DNA from: an uncultured Bacteroides sp.
GTDB taxonomy: Bacteria; Bacteroidota; Bacteroidia; Bacteroidales; Bacteroidaceae
DNA length: 64,000 nucleotides
Assembly (NCBI GenBank): GCA_944320945.1
Contig: CALUJK010000104.1
Coordinates: 18,558-82,557 of the forward strand
Reading direction: 5' to 3'
In this document: one piece after another, positions 26,441 through 33,434 of the stretch
How positions within the stretch are numbered: the first letter of the stretch is position 1
Layout: each line of letters starts with the position of its first letter
Position numbers and translations under genes: made by a program
Notes under the pieces: generated by a model
Told to the model about the DNA's origin: nothing
The model's input: the letters and a program-made list of their open reading frames with translations, nothing else
Database searches by the model: none

Positions 26441-27622
26441 TTATTTATAAGACTGACGATATACCTCTACAATATCCTCGTCCGACATCTGTACGCGGTC
26501 GCTGGTAAACATGACACCCATTACCTCGCGGGTATTACGCATCAGCGTTTCAAACTCATCGGGAGTAATGCCGTAATCGGACATCTTCAGGTCGGCCACA
26601 CCGCAAGCCTCTTGCAGACGGGTCAATGCGGTGAGGAAATCTTCGGGCTTCGTAGCTTCGGGCATACCCATTGCCTGTGCCATGCGGACAAAGCGGTCGT
26701 CACAAGCATGATGTTCGATGAAGTATTTGTAATAAGCGCGGCTCACCATAATCAATCCTGCACCGTGGGGCAGATTGGGATGATAAGCTGAAAGGGCATG
26801 TTCCAAGGCGTGTTCGCTGGTGATAAGCGTCAGACACATCACACCGCCGGACAGCGTATTACCAAAAGCCACACGGGTACGGGCTTCGAGGTCGTTTCCG
26901 TCTTTAATGGCACGGGGCAGGTATTCGGCAATGTTACGGATGGCTTCAAGCGCATACATATCGCTCATCAGATTGGCACCTTTGGCAATGTAACCTTCGG
27001 TGCTGTGGAACAGGGCATCAAAACCTTGATAGGCAGTAAACGTAGCCGGTACACTCTTCATCAGCTCAGCATCGACAATAGAAAGGACGGGGAACAGGGA
27101 GGCATCACCCACAAACGCTTTCTCGAATGTATCTTCTTTTGTAATGACACCGGAATTGTCTGTCTCCGAACCTGTGCCAGCCGTAGTGGTAATGGCCACA
27201 ATGGGCAACGGTTTTACGGCAATTGGCTGTCCTTTTCCGGAACCGATGGGCACATAGTCCCACAACTCACCTTCGTTGGTTGCCATTACGGCAATGGCTT
27301 TGGCGCAGTCCATTACGCTGCCGCCACCAAGAGCAACGAGGAAATCGCAGCCGTTGTCGCGTGCAGCTTTGGCACCGGCATTCACATTGGCCACAGTTGG
27401 GTTAGGCGCCACTCCGTCGAAGATGCAGGTTGTCACACCGGCCTTATGCAGTTGTTCTTCCGTACGGGCAAGGTAACCGTTGGCACGGGTGGATTTACCG
27501 TTGGAAATGATGATAAGGGCTTTCTTGCCGGGCATCGGTTGTTCACTCAGTTTGTTCAACATCCCTGCTCCGAACATAACGCGTGTAGGGATATACATGT
27601 CATAAATGTTGTTTGTTTCCAT
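26441..27622 (-). CDS. Iron-containing alcohol dehydrogenase
   Basis: NAD(P)-dependent alcohol/aldehyde oxidoreductase, 393 residues, of the type III Fe-ADH family (BdhA/YqhD side). Visible are the nucleotide-binding GGGSVMDCAKAIA near residue 98, the ITTTAGTGSETD motif near residue 145, and metal ligands in GFDALFHSTEGY near residue 203 and SEHALEHALSAYHPNLPHG near residue 277. It is a single gene, with its promoter 76 bp upstream and repeat copy C downstream. The physiological substrate is not identifiable; reduction of short aldehydes during fermentation is the usual role. Confidence 0.92.
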   Translation of the reverse strand: METNNIYDMYIPTRVMFGAGMLNKLSEQPMPGKKALIIISNGKSTRANGYLARTEEQLHKAGVTTCIFDGVAPNPTVANVNAGAKAARDNGCDFLVALGGGSVMDCAKAIAVMATNEGELWDYVPIGSGKGQPIAVKPLPIVAITTTAGTGSETDNSGVITKEDTFEKAFVGDASLFPVLSIVDAELMKSVPATFTAYQGFDALFHSTEGYIAKGANLMSDMYALEAIRNIAEYLPRAIKDGNDLEARTRVAFGNTLSGGVMCLTLITSEHALEHALSAYHPNLPHGAGLIMVSRAYYKYFIEHHACDDRFVRMAQAMGMPEATKPEDFLTALTRLQEACGVADLKMSDYGITPDEFETLMRNTREVMGVMFTSDRVQMSDEDIVEVYRQSYK

Positions 27623-27697
27623 ACTGATTATTGTTTAAAATACCATTGCGTTAGACAAATCTTTCTTGGAATTATCTCCCATGTAGAAATTACAATG

Positions 27698-27705
27698 CAA
27701 AGGTA
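27698..27705 (-). promoter_or_regulatory. -7 element for the iron alcohol dehydrogenase
   Basis: Minus-strand TACCTTTG matches TAnnTTTG, 76 bp before the ATG at 27622. Confidence 0.5.
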
Positions 27706-27775
27706 GGACATCAACCGACGCCGGGAGATACCGATATTACGGAGGATTGTAACGTTTTTACGGAAAACGTCGTTT

Positions 27776-28197
27776 CTATCCCCTTATCACTTTTGTCAAC
27801 ATCGGAATCCGTCTGACAATATGCCCACCAAAAAGAAGGATGGATAGTAACCCGATGCGATAATGCCACAGCCCGATTCCGGAATTACCACCACTTACCC
27901 CCAAGAGGATATAACCGGTTAACGCAACAATCACGAACAGAACGGACACCATAACAGTGACACGGCTTTTCCTGCCCGCCCGTTTCGAATCAGACTTTTA
28001 TACCAGCCCCAATGAGTTTTGATATGTCCGACAACTACGACCGTAAACAACAGACTAAACAAAATGTGCGCTACAGCCCAGTTATGCCACACTTCGTGAC
28101 TGCTCCCATGCCCTGCGATGTGTAATCCAATACCGGTGAACGCCGAAAGAATAAAAGTTGGTATCAATACCCAGTCGATGACGAAAATTGCTTTCAT
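27776..28197 (-). pseudogene. DUF4405 membrane protein, frameshifted
   Basis: The intact 5' part (from ATG 28197) gives MKAIFVIDWVLIPTF, a heme-ligand-like pattern of histidines (GIGLHIAGHGSSHEVWHNWAVAH, VVGHIKTHWGW), and the start of a third segment, and stops early at 27931. One frame over, the sequence continues as VTVMVSVLFVIVALTGYILL, SGIGLWHYRIG and GHIVRRIPMLTK to a stop at 27776. The two frames join exactly if the A-run at 27967-27970 (four A on the minus strand) had five, giving a normal product of about 140 residues. The DUF4405 family is cytochrome-b-like and usually has four helices. It follows a Crp/Fnr gene by 79 bp. The change may be a real mutation or a sequencing slip in the homopolymer. 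Confidence 0.88.
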
Positions 28198-28276
28198 GTT
28201 TTTCTTTTTATAGTACGGCGCAAAGTTCGTTCATTGACAGCGTATATGACGATAACATTTGTAAAGTAATAAAACA

Positions 28277-28783
28277 CTATCGCCGATTTCGGATGCGGGA
28301 CAATGACACTGACGTAATGCCTAAATAAGAAGCGATATAATGTTGCGGTACACGCTGGATAATTTGCGGATAGGTTTTCAACAGTTCCTCATAACGCTGT
28401 TGTGGTGTGTACTTAATATGCGACAAAAACAATTGCTGATAAACCCGAAAACGGTCTATAAACTTTTCTTCATACCATTTTCTTAAATCCCCGTTCTGCT
28501 CTATCACCCGAAAGAAATCTTCCCGCTTGATAGCCAACAATTCCGCTGGTTCAATGCTTTCCAGTGAGAAAAGGCTGGGCTGACGTTTATATAAGCTATC
28601 AAACGATGAAACGAAGTCACCTTCAAAGAAAAACTGAAAGGTTACATCCTTTCCCTCATGACAAAAGAAAAGGCGCATACAACCTTTCTGTATATAGAAT
28701 AAGGTATTGGCTATCTGTCCTTCGCTCAATAGTAAAGTCTTGGCAGGGATTATACAAGGTGTCGCAATTTCTTTGAAGTGCAT
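28277..28783 (-). CDS. Crp/Fnr-family transcriptional regulator
   Basis: 168-residue regulator with a cyclic-nucleotide-binding-like N-terminal jelly roll (PAKTLLLSEGQIANTLFYIQKGCMRLFF, FFFEGDFVSSFDSLYK) and a short C-terminal part ending QHYIASYLGITSVSLSRIRN, the reading helix of a winged helix-turn-helix. The domain is compact, about 30-40 residues shorter than Crp, as is common in Bacteroidetes members that respond to small molecules other than cAMP. A stop codon lies two codons before the ATG, so the start is fixed. It precedes the DUF4405 pseudogene in the same direction and probably controls it. Confidence 0.9.
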   Translation of the reverse strand: MHFKEIATPCIIPAKTLLLSEGQIANTLFYIQKGCMRLFFCHEGKDVTFQFFFEGDFVSSFDSLYKRQPSLFSLESIEPAELLAIKREDFFRVIEQNGDLRKWYEEKFIDRFRVYQQLFLSHIKYTPQQRYEELLKTYPQIIQRVPQHYIASYLGITSVSLSRIRNRR

Positions 28784-28890
28784 GATTTACTCTTATAAAC
28801 GATTGAAGAAATAAAGGTAGAGAAAAGCAAATAGAAAACCATTCGCAATAAAAATAAAGTCACCATATGGTTCATCTTTAACGGAATTAG

Positions 28891-28898
28891 TATCTTTG
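28891..28898 (+). promoter_or_regulatory. -7 element for the alkyltransferase pair
   Basis: TATCTTTG, an exact TAnnTTTG match, 25 bp before the ATG at 28924. Confidence 0.6.
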
Positions 28899-28923
28899 TA
28901 ACAATGAATATCAACTACTTCGT

Positions 28924-29445
28924 ATGAATATCGAAAACATACACATTCAGCATTATCAATCCCCGTGCGGTGACCTGATACTTGGCTCGCTGGGAAACAA
29001 ACTGTGCCTTTGCGATTGGGCTACGGAGAAACATCATACATTGGTAGATAATCGGTTACGCAGACTACTACGTCTTGACTATGAGGAAAGCACTTCTGAA
29101 GTGATTATGGAAGCAAGCCGGCAACTGGACGAATATTTCCGGCGAGAACGTACTACGTTCGAGGTTCCCCTGCTCCTCGTCGGTACAGAGTTTCAGAAGC
29201 AGGTATGGCAACGGCTCAGAGAGATACCTTACGGAACAACATTGTCATACGCCGACCTTGCCCGGCAATTAGGCATCCCCAGCGCGATACGTGCCGTAGC
29301 CAATGCCAATGGGGCAAATGCGCTGAGTATTCTCGTTCCGTGTCACCGCGTTATTGGTAGCAACCATTCCCTTACCGGATATGCCGGAGGATTGGCAGCA
29401 AAGAAATTCTTACTTGCTTTAGAATCTGCCGATTTATTCCGATAA
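28924..29445 (+). CDS. ogt: Methylated-DNA-protein-cysteine methyltransferase
   Basis: Suicide repair protein that takes O6-alkyl groups from guanine onto a cysteine. It has 173 residues, with an N-terminal domain and the DNA-binding C-terminal domain that contains the acceptor motif LVPCHRVIGSNHSLTGYAG (Cys near residue 140) and the helix-turn-helix TTLSYADLARQLGIPSAIRAVANANG. The stop is followed after 4 bp by a second, small alkyltransferase-like gene in the same direction, so both are likely one transcript. Confidence 0.94.
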   Translation: MNIENIHIQHYQSPCGDLILGSLGNKLCLCDWATEKHHTLVDNRLRRLLRLDYEESTSEVIMEASRQLDEYFRRERTTFEVPLLLVGTEFQKQVWQRLREIPYGTTLSYADLARQLGIPSAIRAVANANGANALSILVPCHRVIGSNHSLTGYAGGLAAKKFLLALESADLFR

Positions 29446-29449
29446 AGCG

Positions 29450-29749
29450 ATGACTATTGATATCGAAGTTTTCCGAAAAGACGTCTATGAAGTAGTCGCT
29501 TCTATACCTTGTGGCAAAGTAACCACCTATGGGCAAATTGCATGGCTCGTAGGCAGACCGCAACACGCACGACTGGTAGGTCGGGTACTCCATGACGCTC
29601 CCGACGCCCTTCACCTTCCCTGCCATCGCGTAGTCAACAATCAAGGGCGGACAGCACCCCACTGGGCATCACAGCGGGCATTGCTCGAAGCAGAAGGTAT
29701 CACATTCAAGCGCAACGGGTGCGTAGATATGAAGCAACACCTCTACTGA
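29450..29749 (+). CDS. Small MGMT-family protein (single domain)
   Basis: A 99-residue protein made of the C-terminal MGMT domain only, as in alkyltransferase-like (ATL) proteins that flag damage for nucleotide excision repair. Unlike E. coli Atl, where the motif is PWHRV, this one keeps the cysteine (HLPCHRVVNNQG), so transfer activity is possible. Helix-turn-helix part VTTYGQIAWLVGRPQHARLVG is present. It lies 4 bp after ogt. Its last 7 bp overlap the 3' end of the convergent AraC gene. Confidence 0.88.
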   Translation: MTIDIEVFRKDVYEVVASIPCGKVTTYGQIAWLVGRPQHARLVGRVLHDAPDALHLPCHRVVNNQGRTAPHWASQRALLEAEGITFKRNGCVDMKQHLY

Positions 29750-30540
29750 GATTCCATCTTCCGGTACTTGGAAGGAGACACTCCCATAGCTTGCGTAAAC
29801 ACCCGCACGAAGTGGGGAAAATCATTAAACCCCACTTCGTAGCATATCTCCGACACCTGTTTCCGCGAACGGCGCAGCAGTTCACAAGCTGTATTTAAGC
29901 GATATTGAGTAACGAACTGCGAAAAGGTCATACCCTTGCACCGCTTGAAATAGGAGCAGAATGCACTGCGATTCATCCCCACCTCCGCGGCAATATCATC
30001 CAATGCTATGGGGTGGACGTAATGACGCATCACGTATGTACATATCTGTTGCATCCGGCGCACGTCACGGTCAATGCGCATCGGACGGCCTGCCAACGTA
30101 TAGTCTGTCGAAGTGAAAAGGACAGGCAACAGACGAATCATTTCGCAAAGACGTCCCAGTTCATCCGCATCGTTTGCCCGCACAAGGGTCTGGCGGATAA
30201 GCAAGGACGCATGTGTTCCAAACTTCCAAGCGTTTTCGGGGAAAACAACATCTTTCAGACGATTGCGCACTTCGGGAAACAATCCGATGCACCGCAACAC
30301 GAACTCATGACTAAACGCCACCATCAGATAACAGACATTCCCCGCAGCATCTACAGAATCTGCATCAAACTCCCAGCGGTGAAGTATCGACGGTGGCAGC
30401 AGCACCACATCTCCCGGCACAAAAGGCAGTAACGTATCTCCTGCCATGCGGTTACCCCGTCCGTGTGTAATGTACATCAATTCCCACGCATCATGCCGGT
30501 GCAACTTTGCTTCTATCGCAGGCGGCAAGGCTGCATCCAC
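29743..30540 (-). CDS. AraC-family transcriptional regulator, 5' end truncated
   Basis: A 265-residue regulator with an AraC-type cupin N-terminus (KLHRHDAWELMYITHGRGN, FVPGDVVLLPPSILHRWEF) and a C-terminal double helix-turn-helix (RRSRKQVSEICYEVGFND, FVRVFTQAMGVSPSKYR). The first possible start is a GTG at 30540, since an in-frame stop lies 36 bp above it. The frame above the GTG reads WFFFVDAALPPAIE, which looks like native N-terminal coding sequence of this family that now has no start. The 5' end overlaps the divergent nitroreductase by 34 bp. The last 7 bp overlap the small alkyltransferase gene at the other end. Confidence 0.8.
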   Translation of the reverse strand: MDAALPPAIEAKLHRHDAWELMYITHGRGNRMAGDTLLPFVPGDVVLLPPSILHRWEFDADSVDAAGNVCYLMVAFSHEFVLRCIGLFPEVRNRLKDVVFPENAWKFGTHASLLIRQTLVRANDADELGRLCEMIRLLPVLFTSTDYTLAGRPMRIDRDVRRMQQICTYVMRHYVHPIALDDIAAEVGMNRSAFCSYFKRCKGMTFSQFVTQYRLNTACELLRRSRKQVSEICYEVGFNDFPHFVRVFTQAMGVSPSKYRKMESQ

Positions 30541-31145
30541 AAAAAAGAACCATCCGCGACTTCTCCACCCGCGAAGTCAGCGATGAAGTGTTGAACCGTG
30601 TATTGGCTGCCGCATTCAAAGCACCGACCAACGACCACCTACACCAGTTGGAATTTGTGGTAGTGCGCGGACATGACAACATTGCCCACCTCATCTCACC
30701 CGTGGCTCAAAACACACAGGAGATACAACAGACAATGATTAAAGCCTCCGCCGGAGAGATGGATACTGACGAACACGCCATGTTCATCGACGCCCTGCCC
30801 AAACAGCAACGGATGCTCATGCAAAGCAACTGCCTTGTCCTGCCTTTCTTCCGGCAAAAAGACTGCCCGCTGTGTCACCCCGTCGAACAAAGTTCACTGA
30901 ACTATTTTGCTTCCGCATGGGCGGCAATGGAAAACATCTTACTCGCCGCTACGGCAGAAGGATTGGCCTGTGCTTTCCGCATTCCCATTGCAAACGAAGC
31001 CGAGCATGTAAAACAAATCGTCAAGGCTCCTGCCGACTACGAATTTACCTGCTTTCTTGCCATCGGTTACGCTGCTCCTGATGCACATTTGTGCAAACAA
31101 AAAGAAATCTGCATTGAAGAGAGAATTCACCCAAACAGATGGTAG
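30507..31145 (+). CDS. Nitroreductase-family protein, 5' end truncated or atypical
   Basis: FMN-dependent reductase of nitro compounds or quinones. It has 212 residues from a TTG start. The family begin shows RTIRDFSTREVSDEVLNRVL near residue 14 and AAFKAPTNDHLHQLEFVVV near residue 36, with a C-terminal part FASAWAAMENILLAATAEGLAC. There is no in-frame ATG before RTIR; the family usually has about ten residues and a proper ATG here. The start overlaps the divergent AraC gene by 34 bp, so there is no room for a normal promoter. It may be non-functional or expressed from inside the AraC gene. Confidence 0.8.
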   Translation: MLLSQAARLHPQKRTIRDFSTREVSDEVLNRVLAAAFKAPTNDHLHQLEFVVVRGHDNIAHLISPVAQNTQEIQQTMIKASAGEMDTDEHAMFIDALPKQQRMLMQSNCLVLPFFRQKDCPLCHPVEQSSLNYFASAWAAMENILLAATAEGLACAFRIPIANEAEHVKQIVKAPADYEFTCFLAIGYAAPDAHLCKQKEICIEERIHPNRW

Positions 31146-31162
31146 CAGCTATGAGGAGGGTT

Positions 31163-31633
31163 TTATTCCCCCTCCTCATCCACACGCTCCAATTTAAATA
31201 TTACCGGACGTGTACCGTCATTACAACAAGTAATCATCACTTTTTCATCGTTTGTCCAACCGCGCATAATAGAACCACCCTGCAAAGCTGCATATACATA
31301 GCGGCTAATGCAATCCCACGCTTCAGCACAGAACGTTCCATTCAGCATACGAAAAAAGTTATCACTATCTACCATGATAACTTGTCCTTCCCTAAAATAA
31401 GGACATGGACCCGAATGTGGGTCTGCCAAATAGTCTTTTTGCAAATCTTTATAACACTCGCGTTTCAATACTGTAATCCTACATTTGTGTTTCATAACCT
31501 TATTAATATTTATAATTCCAACTTCCGAACAAGCTTCAGGAAACTCTTTACCATAAGCGGTACGAACATTATTCCCCGCCGTCATAGCCAAAGCAGAGAT
31601 ACCTGCTATTTAAAAAAAACGCCTTCTATCCAT
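31163..31633 (-). pseudogene. TIGR04076-family gene with a stop codon in its Tat signal
   Basis: From the ATG at 31633 the frame reads MDRRRFF, a TAA at codon 8 (31610-31612), then IAGISALAMTAGNN and a 100-residue TIGR04076-type domain (CRITVLKRECYKDLQ, GPCPYFREGQ, AWDCISRYVYAALQGG, CCNDGTRPVIFKLERVDEE). Without the stop, the start would be a twin-arginine signal of the RRxFFK type; AAA to TAA is a single-base change. The downstream part could still start at the ATG at 31591, giving a 142-residue protein without export signal. The family has no known reaction. It is convergent with the nitroreductase. Confidence 0.82.
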
Positions 31634-31744
31634 CGTCCTTTTTGCAGACAAAATTAAAGTTCTGTTTATAAGAAAACAAGTAGGGAAAAATTTTTCCCAT
31701 ATAGAAAAAATTCTCCTATCCCCTCACTGTAAGGAAGGAAACGG

Positions 31745-31752
31745 TATCTTTG
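31745..31752 (+). promoter_or_regulatory. -7 element for the HxlR-type regulator
   Basis: TATCTTTG, an exact TAnnTTTG match, 25 bp before the ATG at 31778. It lies in the gap shared with the divergent TIGR04076 gene, where an HxlR regulator would be expected to act. Confidence 0.6.
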
Positions 31753-31777
31753 CCTGAAATCATAAACAGATCTCCGC

Positions 31778-32122
31778 ATGTATCAAAAGAAAATACCACT
31801 CGACCTCAATTGTGGTGTAAAAATCACAATGGAAATTATTGGCGGTAAATGGAATACCTATATTCTTTATGAACTGAATAAAGGCACAAGACGTCCAAGT
31901 GAATTACATCGTCTTTTTCCTAACGCCAGTCCACGTGCCATTAACCATCAACTGCGCGAACTGGAAAAATATGGAATGATTCAAAAAATCGTCTTTGCCG
32001 AATTACCTCCACACGTGGAATATTCTATCACAGATGACGGTCGAAGCCTGATGCCTATTATACGCCTAATGGAACAATGGGGCAACGACTTCCGTCCCAA
32101 GATGATTCGTATCTTAACGTAA
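31778..32122 (+). CDS. HxlR-family transcriptional regulator
   Basis: A 114-residue MarR-like winged-helix regulator. The HxlR signature is complete: NCGVKITMEIIGGKWNTYILYEL near residue 8 (with the Cys used as a redox sensor in some members), GTRRPSELHRLFPNASPRAINHQLRELEKYG near residue 35 and the wing VEYSITDDGRSLMPII near residue 85. It is divergent from the broken TIGR04076 gene, and may have controlled that gene and the nearby nitroreductase; this is inference. Confidence 0.92.
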   Translation: MYQKKIPLDLNCGVKITMEIIGGKWNTYILYELNKGTRRPSELHRLFPNASPRAINHQLRELEKYGMIQKIVFAELPPHVEYSITDDGRSLMPIIRLMEQWGNDFRPKMIRILT

Positions 32123-32153
32123 ATTCTCATAAGCCTGATATAAAATAAGCCCA

Positions 32154-32325
32154 TTTGTACAGATACATTACTTTAGGGAGAAACGCCCTCATACCCGCTC
32201 AGAAGGTACTGTGACGGGGGGTGTTCCGAAGCCCTTCGGAATACGAACGAGACAGCTTCGGAACGTGCTCGAAAGGGCTTCGAAGCACGGACCAAAGGGC
32301 TTCGGGACAAACTGCCAAAGACACG
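32154..32325 (-). repeat. Dispersed structured repeat, copy D
   Basis: Reverse-oriented and the most complete of the reverse copies. It starts TTTGTACAGATACATTACTTTA, then the stem region CCCGCTCAGAAGG...CTGTGACGGG, a G-run, and four modules (TTCCGAAGCCCTTCGGAA, CTTCGGAACGTGCTCG, AAAGGGCTTCGAAGCACGG, AAGGGCTTCGGGACAAACTG). It lies between the HxlR and NlpC/P60 genes, both on the plus strand. Confidence 0.9.
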
Positions 32326-32420
32326 GTCTGTTTCTGTACACATATTTTATTATCCTTGAGACGAAAGTAAGCATAAGAAAGAAAAGACAACTATATCCCC
32401 ACTTTTTAACCGGAAATTCG

Positions 32421-32428
32421 TAGCTTTG
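32421..32428 (+). promoter_or_regulatory. -7 element for the NlpC/P60-dnaG operon
   Basis: TAGCTTTG fits TAnnTTTG, 24 bp before the ATG at 32453. Confidence 0.6.
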
Positions 32429-32452
32429 TCCCACTCTTTTGAATAAGGCCAG

Positions 32453-33424
32453 ATGAGAAAAGTCATATATACTTTATTAATAGCGGTGACATGCTTACTG
32501 ACAAGTACCTTGCAGGTCAACGCACAGCAAACATGGGCCATCGTCCGGCTTTCCGTGTGCAATCTGCATGCAAAAGCGGATTTTGCTTCACCGCTGGAGA
32601 CACAGGCACTACTGGGCACACCCGTGCGGGTATTGAAATTCGACCGATGGTATCAGATACAACTGCCGGACGAATACGTCGCATGGGTACACCGTGATGC
32701 CATTCGGTGCGTCACTCCGCATGAACTGGAAGCGTGGAATCAGGCAGAGAAGATCGTAGTAACGGCACACTACGGGTTTGTCTATTCGCAGCCGGACGAA
32801 GAGTCACTGCCTATATCGGACATCGTATCGGGCAACCGGCTCAAACTTATCGGGCGCAAAGGAAAGTTCTACCGCGTGGAATATCCCGACGGACGCCAAG
32901 GATATTTACTCCGCCGACTGGCTTGCCCCGAAACGAAATGGCGGAAACAACTGCAATGCAATGCCGAAAGCATTCTCCACACGGCAAGCACATTAACGGG
33001 TGTTCCCTACCTGTGGGCAGGCACTTCGGCCAAAGGGGTAGATTGCAGCGGACTGGTACAAACGGTGTTCCGCCTGCATGACGTCATTGTGCCCCGCAAT
33101 GCCTCGCAACAGGCCAAGGTGGGACAACGTATCAATATCTCACCGGATAACAGTAATCTGCAAACGGGCGACCTGTTGTTTTTCGGCAAACCGGCTACGG
33201 ACACGGAGAAAGAACAAATAGTACATGTCGGAATTTACATGGGAGAAGGGTTGTTCATACACTCGCAGGGCGATGTACATGTCAGCAGTCTGAATCCCCA
33301 AGATGAACGGTATGACGCTTTCAACCACGGACGGTTGCTTTACGCCACCCGCATCTTACCCTATATAAATAAGGTGAAAGAAGTGCGTACGCTTCCCAAC
33401 CACCCTTACTTCCAAGAAAAATAG
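32453..33424 (+). CDS. Secreted NlpC/P60 peptidase with SH3-like domains
   Basis: A 323-residue peptidoglycan endopeptidase that would cut the stem peptide, exported by a signal peptide (cleavage about VNAQ, residue 24). Two SH3b-like domains follow (about residues 30-80 and 95-160: VRVLKFDRWYQIQLPDEYVAWVH, NRLKLIGRKGKFYRVEYPDG), then the NlpC/P60 domain with catalytic Cys in KGVDCSGLVQ near residue 199 and His in VHVGIYMGEG near residue 258. It is 10 bp before dnaG, the same direction. Confidence 0.92.
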   Translation: MRKVIYTLLIAVTCLLTSTLQVNAQQTWAIVRLSVCNLHAKADFASPLETQALLGTPVRVLKFDRWYQIQLPDEYVAWVHRDAIRCVTPHELEAWNQAEKIVVTAHYGFVYSQPDEESLPISDIVSGNRLKLIGRKGKFYRVEYPDGRQGYLLRRLACPETKWRKQLQCNAESILHTASTLTGVPYLWAGTSAKGVDCSGLVQTVFRLHDVIVPRNASQQAKVGQRINISPDNSNLQTGDLLFFGKPATDTEKEQIVHVGIYMGEGLFIHSQGDVHVSSLNPQDERYDAFNHGRLLYATRILPYINKVKEVRTLPNHPYFQEK

Positions 33425-33434
33425 CAATAACAGA

